A DNA stretch of 64,000 bases from positions 223,244,943 through 223,308,942 of the forward strand of contig NC_084482.1 of the NCBI RefSeq assembly GCF_030035675.1, given 5' to 3'. Shown in pieces: positions 10,773-20,036 of this stretch; the first letter of the stretch is position 1; each line of letters starts with the position of its first letter. A program made the translations under genes and the position numbers. The DNA is from Rhineura floridana (taxonomy: Eukaryota; Chordata; Lepidosauria; Squamata; Rhineuridae). Under the pieces are notes generated by a model that worked only from the letters and a program-made list of their open reading frames with translations, was not told the DNA's origin and did no database searches.

Positions 10773-13120
10773 GGGATTGGTACTAAAGGGACTACAAAGG
10801 TAAAATTTAATGTAGAAGGCATAAAATCAGTGTCAGGCTGATATAAGCATATCGATTATTGAAAAAACCCTTTATTGGCAAATGTGAGAGTCTCCCTCAG
10901 ACTCATCCAATATATGTCACTATGTGCTTTTGGCAATATGCTTCTTTTTATCATTAGTATTATTTCTTCTATATATACAAGATGAACAAGTTGTACCTGT
11001 AAAAGATTTTTGTTCTTTTTTATTCTTTCTCTCTGCTTTTTTTCTTGGGTAATTTTCCTTTTCCTTAATAAAGATTTTTTTAAAAAAATCCAGTCAAGCA
11101 GTAGAACAACTCGACAGCGTTTTCTCTGCTGCAAATCCAAGGTCCACAAATTCTCCTCCAGCCTGCCTTTCACAGTTCCATCATCCCTATTCACCTCTCT
11201 TCTGAGTCCTCAGCTTTCCTGTCAGTCTTCCATGCTGGGTTCTCCTGCCCCTCAGAGCCCTTCTACCCCACGATGATCAGGGTGTGTGTGTGGGGTCATC
11301 CAGTCTCTTGGCTGGGAAGCTGTTTGGGACCCACAATTCCCCCAAATCTCTTTAAAGGCAAGTAGAATCGAATGTCTCCCTCACCCCTAGTTATCCCAGA
11401 CTGCAAATCGAGCGATGCCATAGCAGCGAGACTCACCTGCAGCCGCACTTCACCTGCAAACACACGCAGAGGCTACATTCGCACACACTCCCGACCCTAC
11501 TCCATGAAATGCATGTAAGCCCGGGCCCTCCTCAAGGTCTCCCACTAAGGGCTCATCCAGACAACTGCAAAATGTGTGACACGCACGCAATGTGTGTTTA
11601 TTATTTTTTGGTTGTCCAAATGACGTTGCGCGCTGTTACGCATTTTTGCAGGTTAAATCTGCTCCTTCCAATACAGGCAAAAATGCGATTTGCTATTTGA
11701 AATCAGGAATCTTCGCTGTGCCACAAAAATACCTGTGGATTATCCCGCTCCGTTTGGATAAGCTCTAAGGCTCATTGCTTCTGGTGTTGCTACGCCCCCC
11801 CCCTGCTGCTGATCACGGCTCTTTTCATTCATTTCCCTCCAGCTGCACAGTTAAAGTGGACTTGGAGCTCTTGCACAACAAACCCACTTTTTAAAAAAGA
11901 ACTAAAAAGTGATGCACTGGAAAGTGATGCCTGACGCAAACAAATCAGGATGAATGCTCAATAGACAGCAAGTGGCATATAACCAGAGCTTGGGAAAGTT
12001 ACTTTTTTGAACTACAACTCCCATCAGCCCAAGCCAGTTATGCTGGCTGGGGCTGATGGGAGTTGTAGTTCCAAAAAGTAACTTTCCCAAGCTCTGCATA
12101 TAACGTCCCTGCAAAGTTTGTGCAAACAAGTCAGGATGAATGGAAGGTCATCTGGGAATGGCTTATAACCGTTTCATCTTTGAAAACTTACAAACAGTGG
12201 AGAGGATGCTGAATTTCAACAGACAGCAAGTGCAGACAGCAAGTGCAGTAACTTCCCTGCAAACTTCATGCAAACTAATCAGGATGAATGCTCAATAAAG
12301 AGGTCATCTGGAAATGACTTCTGTTTCCTTCTTTGCAAACTTGCAAACAGCTGAGAGGATGCTGAATTTCAGAGTGGATTTGGCCCCAATTTACTACTGG
12401 CCTTTTGAACTTGAAAACCAAAGAAGAACCACTTTAGCTGCCCACCTGCTGCCTATTCACAGGGCTTAATAGAAAATCAGATGTTTTTTATGTAGATTAA
12501 AGTTATGTAAAAAAAAACAGAAGGGAGTAGAAAAAGAGGAAGGCCAAACAAGAGATGGATTGATTCCCTAAAGGAAGCCACAGACCTGAACTTACAAGAT
12601 CTGCACAGGGTGGTTCATGACAGATGCTCTTGGAGGTCGCTGATTCATGGAGTTGCCATAAGTCATAACACACACACACATATAAACAATAGTCCTATGC
12701 TAGTATCTTTTGCAGTTGAAAAGGGAGCTCAGCAGAAGCAGGGGGAACATTCAGTAGTGCCTTAGCACTGATGCACCCCCCACACACAAAAAGGAAAAAC
12801 AGGGTTTTAGTAGGAGCAGGAACAGCCCTGATAACTAAGGATGATTGGAGGTCTTGAAATCAATCGCGAGTAGGACAGCAATCACTCCATCCCCAGAAAA
12901 TGACTTACACGGAAAAGCTGGGAAAGGGGGACTCGTTGAAGTTATATGGATGAAATAAAGCTTGTGTGGCAGAGATGACCCCGCCAATGAGGTGATCTCC
13001 TGGCCTGTAATAATTGAGTGCATCCATCCCATCCCTCTGCAAAGTCAAGGGGCATTTTGCCTTCAGCATCCCACAGTCAGCACAAGGCAGAAGCAGGAGC
13101 AGAAGCAGAAGAAGGTTCAT
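1..13120 (-). CDS. Vomeronasal type-2 receptor gene A, 5' half (exons 1-3, partial)
   Basis: This is the 5' half of a class C GPCR of the V2R family, a pheromone/chemosensory receptor of vomeronasal neurons. Exons read right to left: exon 1 12909-13120 (signal peptide), exon 2 6088-6379, and exon 3 from 508 running off the left edge. Exon 1 ends two bases into a codon that exon 2 completes, and exon 2 ends on a codon boundary, so the visible part is in frame. Intron 1 (6.5 kb) carries Bov-B, L2-type and hAT pieces. Intron 2 carries a Ngaro-like fossil on the other strand. The visible parts of exons 2 and 3 look the same as in gene B. Exon 1 differs from B at residues 2, 51 and 60. Whether the gene is intact cannot be judged because exons 4-6 lie outside the window. 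Confidence 0.88.
509..999. other. Intron 2 of gene A, left of the Ngaro-like fossil
   Basis: AT-rich intron sequence with no recognised element. The same stretch is at 29450-29940. Its copy in unit 3 (59739-60229) has a cluster of differences at 59920-59965. Confidence 0.6.
1062..1074 (+). promoter_or_regulatory. YY1-like site in Ngaro leader, unit 1
   Basis: GCCGCCATCTTGG is an exact match to the YY1 core consensus. It lies in the CpG-rich leader of the fossil. YY1 sites near the start direct transcription in other retroelements (family knowledge); use here is inference. Confidence 0.5.
2492..3616 (+). mobile_element. Ngaro-like fossil part: reverse transcriptase / RNase H, unit 1
   Basis: The RT active-site box YLDD lies near residue 80 of this segment, with the following FLGIEID motif. 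The RNase H part has [11 protein letters not shown], a WCDN box and [10 protein letters not shown]. This is the DIRS/Ngaro type of RT-RNase H, positioned before the recombinase. Confidence 0.85.
3652..4584 (+). mobile_element. Ngaro-like fossil part: tyrosine recombinase, unit 1
   Basis: A 310-residue segment with the tyrosine-recombinase signature: arginine in [15 protein letters not shown] (the H-x-x-R box), GRWSS and the catalytic tyrosine in YKTYVRP. In this order of elements the enzyme integrates the DNA circle without target-site duplication (family knowledge). Confidence 0.9.
4584..5213 (+). mobile_element. Ngaro-like fossil part: SGNH hydrolase, unit 1
   Basis: A 209-residue segment with an SGNH/GDSL-esterase fold pattern: a VLVIHLGGN block and a [10 protein letters not shown] block (Asp-x-x-His). 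Its start overlaps the recombinase stop as TAATG, which suggests coupled translation. Such hydrolase domains are known in Ngaro elements; their role is unknown. Confidence 0.8.
5693..5822. mobile_element. hAT-type palindromic miniature element, unit 1
   Basis: Inverted repeats of about 50 bases (left CAGGTGTGGGAACCT, right complement of GGTTCCCCAGCCCC) with ACTACAACTCC-like arms. Eight-base flanks ATCTATTG and ATCAATTG (7 of 8 match) fit a hAT target-site duplication. It lies at the right edge of the Ngaro-like fossil. Confidence 0.7.
6088..6379 (-). CDS. V2R gene A exon 2
   Basis: A 292-base exon coding the start of the Venus-flytrap domain, with motifs [18 protein letters not shown] and [12 protein letters not shown] that match the V2R exon-2 pattern (TKNYQHVLAL...NPxxLPNxTLG). 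The acceptor is TTATGTAG with a weak pyrimidine tract. The donor is GTAGGA after ...YKVPQ. The translation is the same as in gene B. Confidence 0.92.
6380..7720. other. Intron 1 of gene A, unrecognised part
   Basis: No gene or clear repeat seen. Short reading frames here lack any family match. The unit-2 copy is 36671-38011. Confidence 0.5.
7721..8930. other. Intron 1 of gene A: possible L2-type tail and an unidentified frame
   Basis: GATT repeats (three here, two in unit 2) lead into TTTATTTATGTGCCACC, which may be an L2-type LINE end. On the minus strand 8576-8839 is an 87-codon frame with a hydrophobic start ([15 protein letters not shown]) that I cannot assign. The unit-2 copy is 38012-39217. 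Confidence 0.35.
8931..9541 (-). mobile_element. Bov-B (RTE clade) LINE 3' fragment, unit 1
   Basis: The minus strand codes the C-terminal part of the Bov-B polymerase: [27 protein letters not shown] and [13 protein letters not shown] are family signatures. The 3' end carries the squamate Bov-B tail and a short ACA/ACAATA-rich terminus at 8931. It is 5' truncated and its frame is broken by a stop. It sits in intron 1 of gene A. Confidence 0.88.
9960..10545 (-). mobile_element. Possible solitary retroviral-type LTR, unit 1
   Basis: On the minus strand the stretch has an AATAAA in a T-rich context (complement of 10205-10215) and, further on, TGGTGGCGTCCC, which vaguely recalls the start of a primer-binding site. 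No coding parts were seen. Family and ends are uncertain; if real it is an old fossil. Confidence 0.2.
10583..10770. repeat. L2-type LINE 3' end and AT microsatellite, unit 1
   Basis: TATTTATTT followed by TATCCTGCCCTTC and AGGGCAGCTTACAAAA matches the 3' end of the L2-type LINE at 20938, so this is probably a short fragment of that family. It runs into an AT/ACAT microsatellite (about 10728-10770) whose length differs in unit 2. Confidence 0.55.
10771..11929. other. Intron 1 of gene A, AT/T-rich stretch
   Basis: Contains TTAATAAAGATTTTTTT near 11065, which could be the 3' end of an old retroposed sequence, and a GTGTGTGTG run at 11282. Nothing else recognised. The unit-2 copy is about 41061-42220. 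Confidence 0.35.
11930..12375. repeat. Imperfect tandem repeat of about 150 bases, unit 1
   Basis: The phrases ATCAGGATGAATG, GGTCATCTGG, GAGAGGATGCTGAATTTC and ACAGACAGCAAGTG recur with a spacing near 150 bases in about two and a half copies. The first copy is interrupted by the hAT miniature element at 11984-12096. Confidence 0.65.
11984..12096. mobile_element. hAT miniature element (CAGAGCTTGGGAAAG ends), unit 1
   Basis: A 113-base near-perfect palindrome with ends CAGAGCTTGGGAAAGTTAC and its complement, arms containing ACTACAACTCCCATCAGCCC, and a perfect 8-base duplication CATATAAC on both sides (11976-11983, 12097-12104). The 8-base duplication places it in the hAT group. Confidence 0.88.
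12510..12692 (+). mobile_element. Bov-B LINE extreme 3' end, unit 1
   Basis: The plus strand reads [17 protein letters not shown] and [12 protein letters not shown], the last codons of Bov-B polymerase, followed by CATAAGTCATAA and a CA-repeat tail. It is an independent insertion opposite in orientation to the one at 8931-9541. Confidence 0.8.
12909..13120 (-). CDS. V2R gene A exon 1 (signal peptide)
   Basis: A 212-base first coding exon. The chosen ATG (13120) is followed at once by a run of nine leucines and PCADCG, a good signal peptide. An upstream in-frame ATG (13189) would add 23 mostly polar residues and is less likely. The V2R motif [11 protein letters not shown] follows. The donor is GTAAGT at 12903-12908. 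Compared with gene B, residues 2 (N/I), 51 (A/P) and 60 (N/D) differ. Confidence 0.88.
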
Positions 13121-14109
13121 CCTGCGCCTGCCTGCCTGGAACAGCCTCCTCCCTTGTGACTCTTCCCCTGAACAAATTAGGAGAACCATTAGATGAAGGC
13201 AAATCCTTCTGGTAAGGCTCTCCTAATGCTGATGGGACCCAGTCAAGGCTTCACATCTGAAAGGGGAAGGAAGTCAACCTCACACCCACACAGGCCTCCT
13301 CACTTCCCCTAAATCTCACCACCCATTTATTCGACTGTCTTTTCTGGTTCGGATGCAAGATGCCACCTCATGTTGCTCTTGATTCTGGTGTTTATTTTAG
13401 TGGACTCAAAGGCGATCATTGGGACAAATCCCTAGAGCTTTGGGCAGAAGAAGATGGAATATATCACTATGATTTTGATAATAATAAGGGGAAGAAGGAT
13501 TGTCTCTTCATAATCCTGACCTCTTTATGCAGCTCCAGGCGCAGTTGCAGAGCTGGTGATAAACATGTTTGTGAAACCTCCCAGATGTGGCTCCAAACTC
13601 TCTGATGGATGGCAGAGGGGGCAGCTGAACATGTCTAAACTTAGTGAATGAACACACTCTACAAGAGTCAGGATCAAGACTTCCTTTTAGAACAGTGGTG
13701 GGGAACCTCTGGCCAAATTAGGCCTGCCAGACCTCCCCGTTTGACCCCTGAGGTTGTTTTGGCCAAACCATGTCCACCTGGAGGGGGATGAAGCTCCCTT
13801 GAAGCAGGGCAGAAAACAAAGGTTCTTCCTATTCAGCATGTCTTCTTAGTGGAGCTATCTAGGCTGACATAACTTTGTTCTTAAACTCTCACTGAGACAC
13901 AGCAGCTCTCCTCCATGGAGACCCCTGTCAAGAAGCAGCTCCTCAGGCTTGCGTATTTTCAGCTTGGGCCCAACAGTGCCAATGTCTCCTCTCTACCTGA
14001 CAGGCACAAAAATTGGCAAGACTACCTGTTTCCAAAGTGTGCAACAAAGATGGCAGATTAGTGTTGGCAGCTCCATTTTGCTGGGAGGGAGAGAGAGGGA
14101 GAGGTTAGG
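13121..14109. other. Upstream region of gene A (putative promoter side)
   Basis: The 5' flank of V2R exon 1. No TATA box could be assigned with confidence. CAGTGGTGGGGAACCTCTGG near 13686 looks like one end of a hAT-type element. The unit-2 copy is 43412-44400. Confidence 0.4.
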
Positions 14110-14420
14110 AAGACTTATACTGCATTCAGAGGGCTCTGTAGAGCCCTTTGGACTTCTGCCCCACAGTCCAGCCCTGAAGGCATCACTGCCTTAGGTCCTG
14201 GGTTCAAGCCATATAGGGCCTTAAAGGTCAGAACCAGAAAGTTGAATTGGTCTGGGAAACCAGCTGGTGGCAAACAGGGAAGTTCTCTCAGTTTTGGTGA
14301 GTGATGTTCCCATTGAGTTGCCCCAGTTAGAAGTCTTGCAACTGCATTCTGTACTAGCCTAGCTGTAGCTTCCATCCCTTCATCAAGGGTGGCTCCATGT
14401 ACAACACGCATACTCCCCCA
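14110..14420 (-). mobile_element. Decayed L2-type LINE fragment, unit 1
   Basis: The minus strand reads ARLVQNAVARLLTGATQWEH and [14 protein letters not shown], recognisable against the L2 polymerase C-terminus (QNAAARLLT...LTFKALHGL). It is eroded by substitutions and small gaps. Confidence 0.65.
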
Positions 14421-14522
14421 GCCTTGTCCCCTCCAGATATTTGGGAGAGAGAGAGCCAATGGGATGGGACAGTGTGAGGAGAGAGCCAGTCAGGAAGGAG
14501 GATGGTTAACACCCATCCTGTG

Positions 14523-14638
14523 CAGAGCTTGGAAAAGTTAATTTTTTGAACTACAATTCCCATCAGCCCAATACAGTGGCCATGCTGGCTGGGGCTGATG
14601 GGAGTTGTAGTTTAAAAAAGTAACTTTTCAAAGCTCTG
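14523..14638. mobile_element. hAT miniature element with ATCCTGTG duplication, unit 1
   Basis: A second 116-base member of the CAGAGCTTGG palindrome family. The 8-base target duplication ATCCTGTG (14515-14522, 14639-14646) is perfect. Confidence 0.87.
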
Positions 14639-14646
14639 ATCCTGTG

Positions 14647-15439
14647 GTACTAGTCGTTCCTCTCCCCCCACCCAAAATGTCATGGGGAAGTAGTCCCTGT
14701 GAGAGCCTTCCTGCTGTGAACCTCTCCTTTATGCTCAACTTCTATGTCTGTAAATCAATGCAAATATTGTGAAATGGGAAAAGTCTCCTGTGACCTCAAT
14801 AAAAGGAAACTGAACCCTGGATGAGTGAGCGGAGCACCTTTGAAACTTCTCACCTCTAAGAACTGGAGTGCACATGCATAACCATAGTTTTGACATTCCC
14901 CACAAGCCGTTTGCACACTGGCCACTTCTCCAATGGCCTAGCTGCATGTAGGGATGGGATCCGCTTGTTGGTGCCTGTTCGATTGCATTTCGTTGAACTG
15001 GCGGATGGTTCCATTTCAGGTTAGCTATTTTTCCGCTATCCTTTGCTTTTACCAGTCCAATTTTCCCCTCCCAGAAAATAACAGTTTTGTTAACAGTGTC
15101 TTCCTTTCAAAAAGGAAAGCAAAGCGGCTTTCCCTTTGCCCAGTTCTCTGTCCATCCCTCGCTACATATCAGTGTCTGTCCATATAATCGTGGTGCTGAC
15201 TCTGCTCTTCTTCATGTTGTTCCTGGCTACTTGGAAGAGCAACATTCCCTCCGATGATGCTGGCATTAAGATATTTTGTATTGTGGGTCCCACCTCTTTT
15301 GCTCATTATAAACTGTCCTGTTCCATTCTCAGTGGTTTTATTTTACGTACATAATATATTTATCACACATCTCAGGTAACTTTGAAGTTAGCTGCACTGG
15401 AGAGAGGTTCTTAGAAGATAATCGCTTTCTCATATTCCA
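14647..15439. other. Spacer between miniature element and CR1-type LINE
   Basis: TAGGGATGGGATCC at 14949 resembles a hAT-type end. A short hydrophobic frame (15136-15354, plus strand) has no family match. The unit-2 copy is 44938-45730. Confidence 0.35.
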
Positions 15440-17753
15440 CTTTTTACTGTATGTGTGATTTCTTCTTATGCCTTAAGTGAATGCAAATGGTACGAATTTT
15501 GTAATTCTGTCCTCCATGAATTTGTCTAATCTTCTTTTAAAGCCATCCAAGCTGGTGGCCATTACTGCATCTTGTGGGAGCAAATTCCATAGTTTAACTA
15601 TGCGCTGAGTAAAGAAGTACTTCCTTTTGTCTGTCCTGAATCTTCCAACATTCAGCTTCTTTGAATGTCCACGAGTTCTTGTATTATGAGAGAGGGAGAA
15701 GAACTTTTCTCTATCCACTTTCTCAATGCCATGCATAATTTTATACACTTCTATCATGTCTCCTCTGACCCACCTTTTCTCTAAACTAAAAAAGCCCAAA
15801 TGCTGCAACCTTTCCTCGTAAGGGAGTCGCTCCATCCCCTTGATCATTCTGGTTGCCCTCTTCTGAACCTTTTCCAACTCTATAATATCCTTTTTCAGAT
15901 GAGGCGACCAGAACTGTACACAGTATTCCAAATGCGGCCGCACCATAGATTTATACAATGGCATTATGATATCGGCTGTTTTATTTTCAATACCTTTCCT
16001 AATTATCGCTAGCATGGAATTTGCCTTTTTCACAGCTGCCGCACACTGGGTCGACATTTTCATCGTGCTGTCCACTACAACCCGAGGTCTCTCTCCTGGT
16101 CGGTCACTGCCAGTTCAGACCCCATGAGCGTATATGTGAAATTCAGATTTTTTGCTCCAATATGCATAATTTTACACTTGTTTATATTGAATTGCATTTG
16201 CCATTTTCCCACCCATTCACTCAGTTTGGAGAGGTCTTTTTGGAGCTCTTCGCAATCCCTTTTTGTTTTAACAACCCTGAACAATTTAGTGTCGTCAGCA
16301 AACTTGGCCACTTCACTGCTCACTCCTAATTCTAGGTCATTAATGAACAAGTTGAAAAGTACAGGTCCCAATACCGATCCTTGAGGGACTCCACTTTCTA
16401 CAGCCCTCCACTGGGAGAACTGTCCGTTTATTCCTACTCTCTGCTTTCTGCTTCTTAACCAATTTCTTATCCACAAGAGGACCTCTCCTCTTATTCCATG
16501 ACTGCTAAGCTTCCTCAGAAGCCTTTGGTGAGGTACCTTGTCAAACGCTTTTTGAAAGTCTAAGTACACTATGTCCACTGGATCACCTCTATCTATATGC
16601 TTGTTGACACTCTCAAAGAATTCTAATAGGTTACTGAGACAGGACTTTCCCTTGCAGAAGCCATGCTGGCTCTGCTTCAGCAAGGCTTGTTCTTCTATGT
16701 GCTTAGTTAATCTAGCTTTAATTATACTTTCTACCAGTTTTCCAGGGACAGAAGTTAAGCTAACTGGCCTGTAATTTCCGGGATCCCCTCTGGATCCCTT
16801 TTTGAAGATTGGCATTACATTTGCCACTTTCCAGTCCTCAGGCACAGAGGAGGACCCAAGGGACAAGTTACATATTTTAGTTAGCAGATCAGCAATTTCA
16901 CCTTTGAGTTCTTTGAGAACTCTCGGGTGGATGCCATCCGGGCCCGGTGATGTGTCAGTTTTTATATTGTCCATTAAGCCTAGAACTTCCTCTCTCGTTA
17001 CCACTATTTGTCTCAGTTCCTCAGAATCCCTTCCTGCAAATGTTAGTTCAGGTTCAGGGATCTGCCCTATACCTTCCACTGTGAAGACAGATGCAAAGAA
17101 TTCATTTAGCTTCTCTGCAATCTCCTTATCGTTCTTTAGTACACCTTTGACTCCCTTATCATCCAAGGGTCCAATCGTCTCCCTAGATGGTCTCCTGCTT
17201 TGAATGTATTTATAGAATTTTTTGTTGTTGGTTTTTATGTTCTTAGCAACGTGCTCCTCAAATTCTTTTTTAGCATCCCTTATTGTCTTCTTGCATTTCT
17301 TTTGCCAGAGTTTATGTTCTTTTTTATTTTCTTCATTCGGACAAGACTTCCATTTTCTGAAGGAAGACTTTTTGCCTCTAAGAGCTTCCTTGACTTTGCT
17401 CGTTAACCATGCTGGCATCTTCTTGGCCCTGGCGGTACCTTTTCTGATCTGCGGTATGCACTCCAGTTGAGCTTCTAATACAGTGTTTTTAAACAACTTC
17501 CAAGCATTTTCGAGTGATGTGACCCTCTGGACTTTGTTTTTCAGCTTTCTTTTTCTTTTTACCAATCCCCTCATTTTTGTGAAGTTTCCTCTTTTGAAGT
17601 CAAATGTGACCGTGTTGGATTTTCTTGGCAATTGGCCAGTTACATGTATGTTTAATTTAATAGCACTGTGGTCACTGCTCCCAATCAGTTCAACAACACT
17701 TACATCTCGCACCAGGTCCCAGTCCCCACTGAGGATTAAGTCCAGGGTTGCCG
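15440..17753 (-). mobile_element. CR1/L3-type LINE, 5' truncated, unit 1
   Basis: The minus strand codes most of a LINE polymerase. From 17752 it has the end of the endonuclease domain (ATLDLILSGDWDLV, then SSDHSAIKL), then RT motifs YLDFQKAFDKVPH, GVPQGSVLGPVLFNLFIND and FADDTKLF, then the CR1-like C-terminal part (LYKSMVRPHLEYC, VQKRATRMIKGMERL, FFTQRIVKLWNLLP) ending at 15473. One single-base frame slip near 16075 separates the last 200 codons; otherwise the frame is open. The 5' half of the endonuclease and ORF1 are missing. Its 5' end directly abuts the copia remnant. Confidence 0.88.
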
Positions 17754-19605
17754 TCCCTCAGCTGAAGCACCTGCACCCAGACGCTCTGAACACACCAACA
17801 AAGGTGTACCACCAGAGAGACTCACTTACCTCATGAGAGATGAACTTCCAGAGCCAGAGACCTGGAAAGAGATTGAAGCCTTACCCAAAGCTGAAGCTGA
17901 GAGGTGGAGGCAGACACCCAAGGAAGAGCTGGAAGCTCTACACAAGAATAAAACTTGGACACTGACCAAGCTTTCTTAAGGAAGAAAAGCTGTAGGCTGC
18001 AAGTGGCATTCAAGGAAAAGCTAGATGCTGAAGGAAATGTTGAGAGATACAAGGCAAGACTAGTACCCATAGGATGCTCTCAAAAGTATGGACAAGACTC
18101 CTTTGGTCCAAGACTCCTTTGGTCCACATTTGCTCCTGTGGTCAAACACACAACCATCAGAACTCTGCTAAGTGTTTCTGCTAACAAGAAAATGCAGATG
18201 GAGCATATGGATATAAAAACAGCGTTCTTGCATGGAGAAATAGAAGAGGAGATCTACAAGCAACCACCACCATGGTTTGAAGTTCCAGGAAAAGAAAGCC
18301 TAGCGTGTAAACTTCAAAAATCCATCCATGGGCTTAAACAGGCTGCCAGAGCCTGGTATGTGAAACTGAGCAAAATGCTCTTTAAAGAAGGCTTTGTACA
18401 AGGCAGAGTAGAGCCATGCCTGTACAGCAGATTCAGGAGCAACAAATGGACTTTCTTACTGATGTACGTGGATGATCTACTGTTGGCTTATCAAGACCCA
18501 CTGGACGAGCAACAGCTACTGAATCATCTCAAGAAGGAGGTTGAAATGAAGTGCCCAGGTGATGTCACTCAGTACCTTGGAATACAAATTGAAAGAGAAG
18601 ATGATGGATCCTTCTTGCTGAGTCCAAGACAAAAGGTCCAAGACTTTCTCGAGACTGAAGGATGCACATCCAGCACCTACTCCAATGGAAGTAGGATGCC
18701 TGAAACCAGACCGCAACAAACAACCATGGGAAGACCATGAGAGTTACAAACAAGCCATCAGGAAACTTCTGTATATCAGCACTGTTACCAGGCCAGATGT
18801 GGCAGCAGCTGTGGGATACCTGTGTACAAAAAACAGCTCACCAACCATGGACCCGGAAGCAATCAAGAGAATGGCGAAGTATCTGAAGGGCACTGCAACC
18901 ATGAAACTGAAGTTAGTGGCTACCTGAGAGATCCTAAACTAGTGGGATATACAGAAGCTGATTGGGCTGAAGACACTACAGATCCAAAATCCACCCGTGA
19001 AAACATCTTCTACTATGGAGATTCAGTCATCAGCTGGGCAAGTAAGAAACCAGAGACTAGCACTCTCTTCCACAGAAGCAGAGTATGTGTCAGTTTCTGA
19101 AGCTAGAAGACTGTTGACATGGCTACTTGAACTGTTCAAAGAATTAGGCATCTCTATACCTGGGCCTGATGTGATGCATGACACAACCAAGGATGCATCA
19201 TGGAGTCAGAAGGGGTGAGTTCACGAACCAAGCACATAGATGTGAAGCACCATTTCGTTAGAGGTACATGAACCTCATGGGTTGAACCAAACACTCGTTG
19301 AGAAGCGGTGTTGGAAGTGGGGCAAGAACAACTCCTGTTTGGATTTTGTTGGTATTCCAGAAGGAAGATAGAGTGAGGGTCCTCCAGCTGGCTAGGCTTT
19401 ACCTGTGCTGTTCTCTGGCTAACTTCCTTCCATTGTAGACTGATATATTCAGGGAAGCTCATCTGAACTAGGTAGGCCTTTCTATCTACTATGTATTTCT
19501 ATAAATAAAGTAGCTTTTTCTTATTTTACTAAGTCTTAAGTCTCAGTGATCTAAATGCAGAGTAAAAGCCTGCTACTTGGCTAAATACACACACTGGCAC
19601 ACACA
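17754..19605 (+). mobile_element. Ty1/copia-type LTR retrotransposon fossil, unit 1
   Basis: The plus strand shows copia polymerase parts: a lead-in with TNKGVPPERLTYL-like residues, RT motifs KARLVPIGCSQKYG, MDIKTAFLHGEIEEEIY, LKQAARAWY and YVDDLLLA (about 17800-18720), and RNase H (about 18740-19215). A terminal repeat starts TGTTGGAAGT at 19309 and contains AATAAA. Only the right-hand part of the element is present; it is broken, with several breaks. It lies between the LINE on its left and plain spacer. Confidence 0.87.
19309..19592 (+). mobile_element. Copia fossil right-hand LTR, unit 1
   Basis: Starts TGTTGGAAG after a purine-rich tract, has AATAAAGTAG mid-way and appears to end near CTAAATACACA. 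Length about 280 bases; the exact right end is uncertain. Confidence 0.6.
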
Positions 19606-20036
19606 GCTCAGACCGCTGAGTTACTGTGCATATTTCCATAACAATTTTCATACCATATTTTGTACCATGCTTTTTAAATACACATTTACAATTTCCCGCC
19701 ATTTGCCAGTTGTTATTAAATTCTTGAATCCACTTTCTTTCTTTTTGGTGTAGTTCTTGCTCATTGATCATGGGAGGAACAGTTTAAAAAAGGAGAAGAA
19801 ATGCATTGTGGGCAGTACATGCTCAGCCCTCTCCCTCCTCCCCACTTCGTAACCCAGAGATTGCTTCCTCAATACCATTAATTTCAACTCACTTCCTGGA
19901 ATTAATAAAGGCAATGAAAGGTGCAGAAGCCATGAAAGGATTCACATCTTTAGAATCTTCACAGAAAGTGTCTCTGAGTGAATATTTGCCCTATTTCTAG
20001 TCTCCCAGGATTTCCTATTCCCTTGGAGTCACCCAC
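19606..20036. other. Spacer between copia fossil and orphan exon 5
   Basis: No recognised element. No matching V2R exon 6 was found here, where one would be expected if the orphan exon belonged to a whole gene. The unit-2 copy is 49897-50327. Confidence 0.5.

Noticed and set aside
13121-13189. Upstream in-frame ATG for V2R exon 1
   Set aside because: It would place 23 polar, arginine-rich residues before the signal peptide. The inner ATG leads straight into the leucine run.
16124-17836. Several plus-strand hydrophobic frames
   Set aside because: All lie opposite the CR1-type LINE polymerase and are its antisense.
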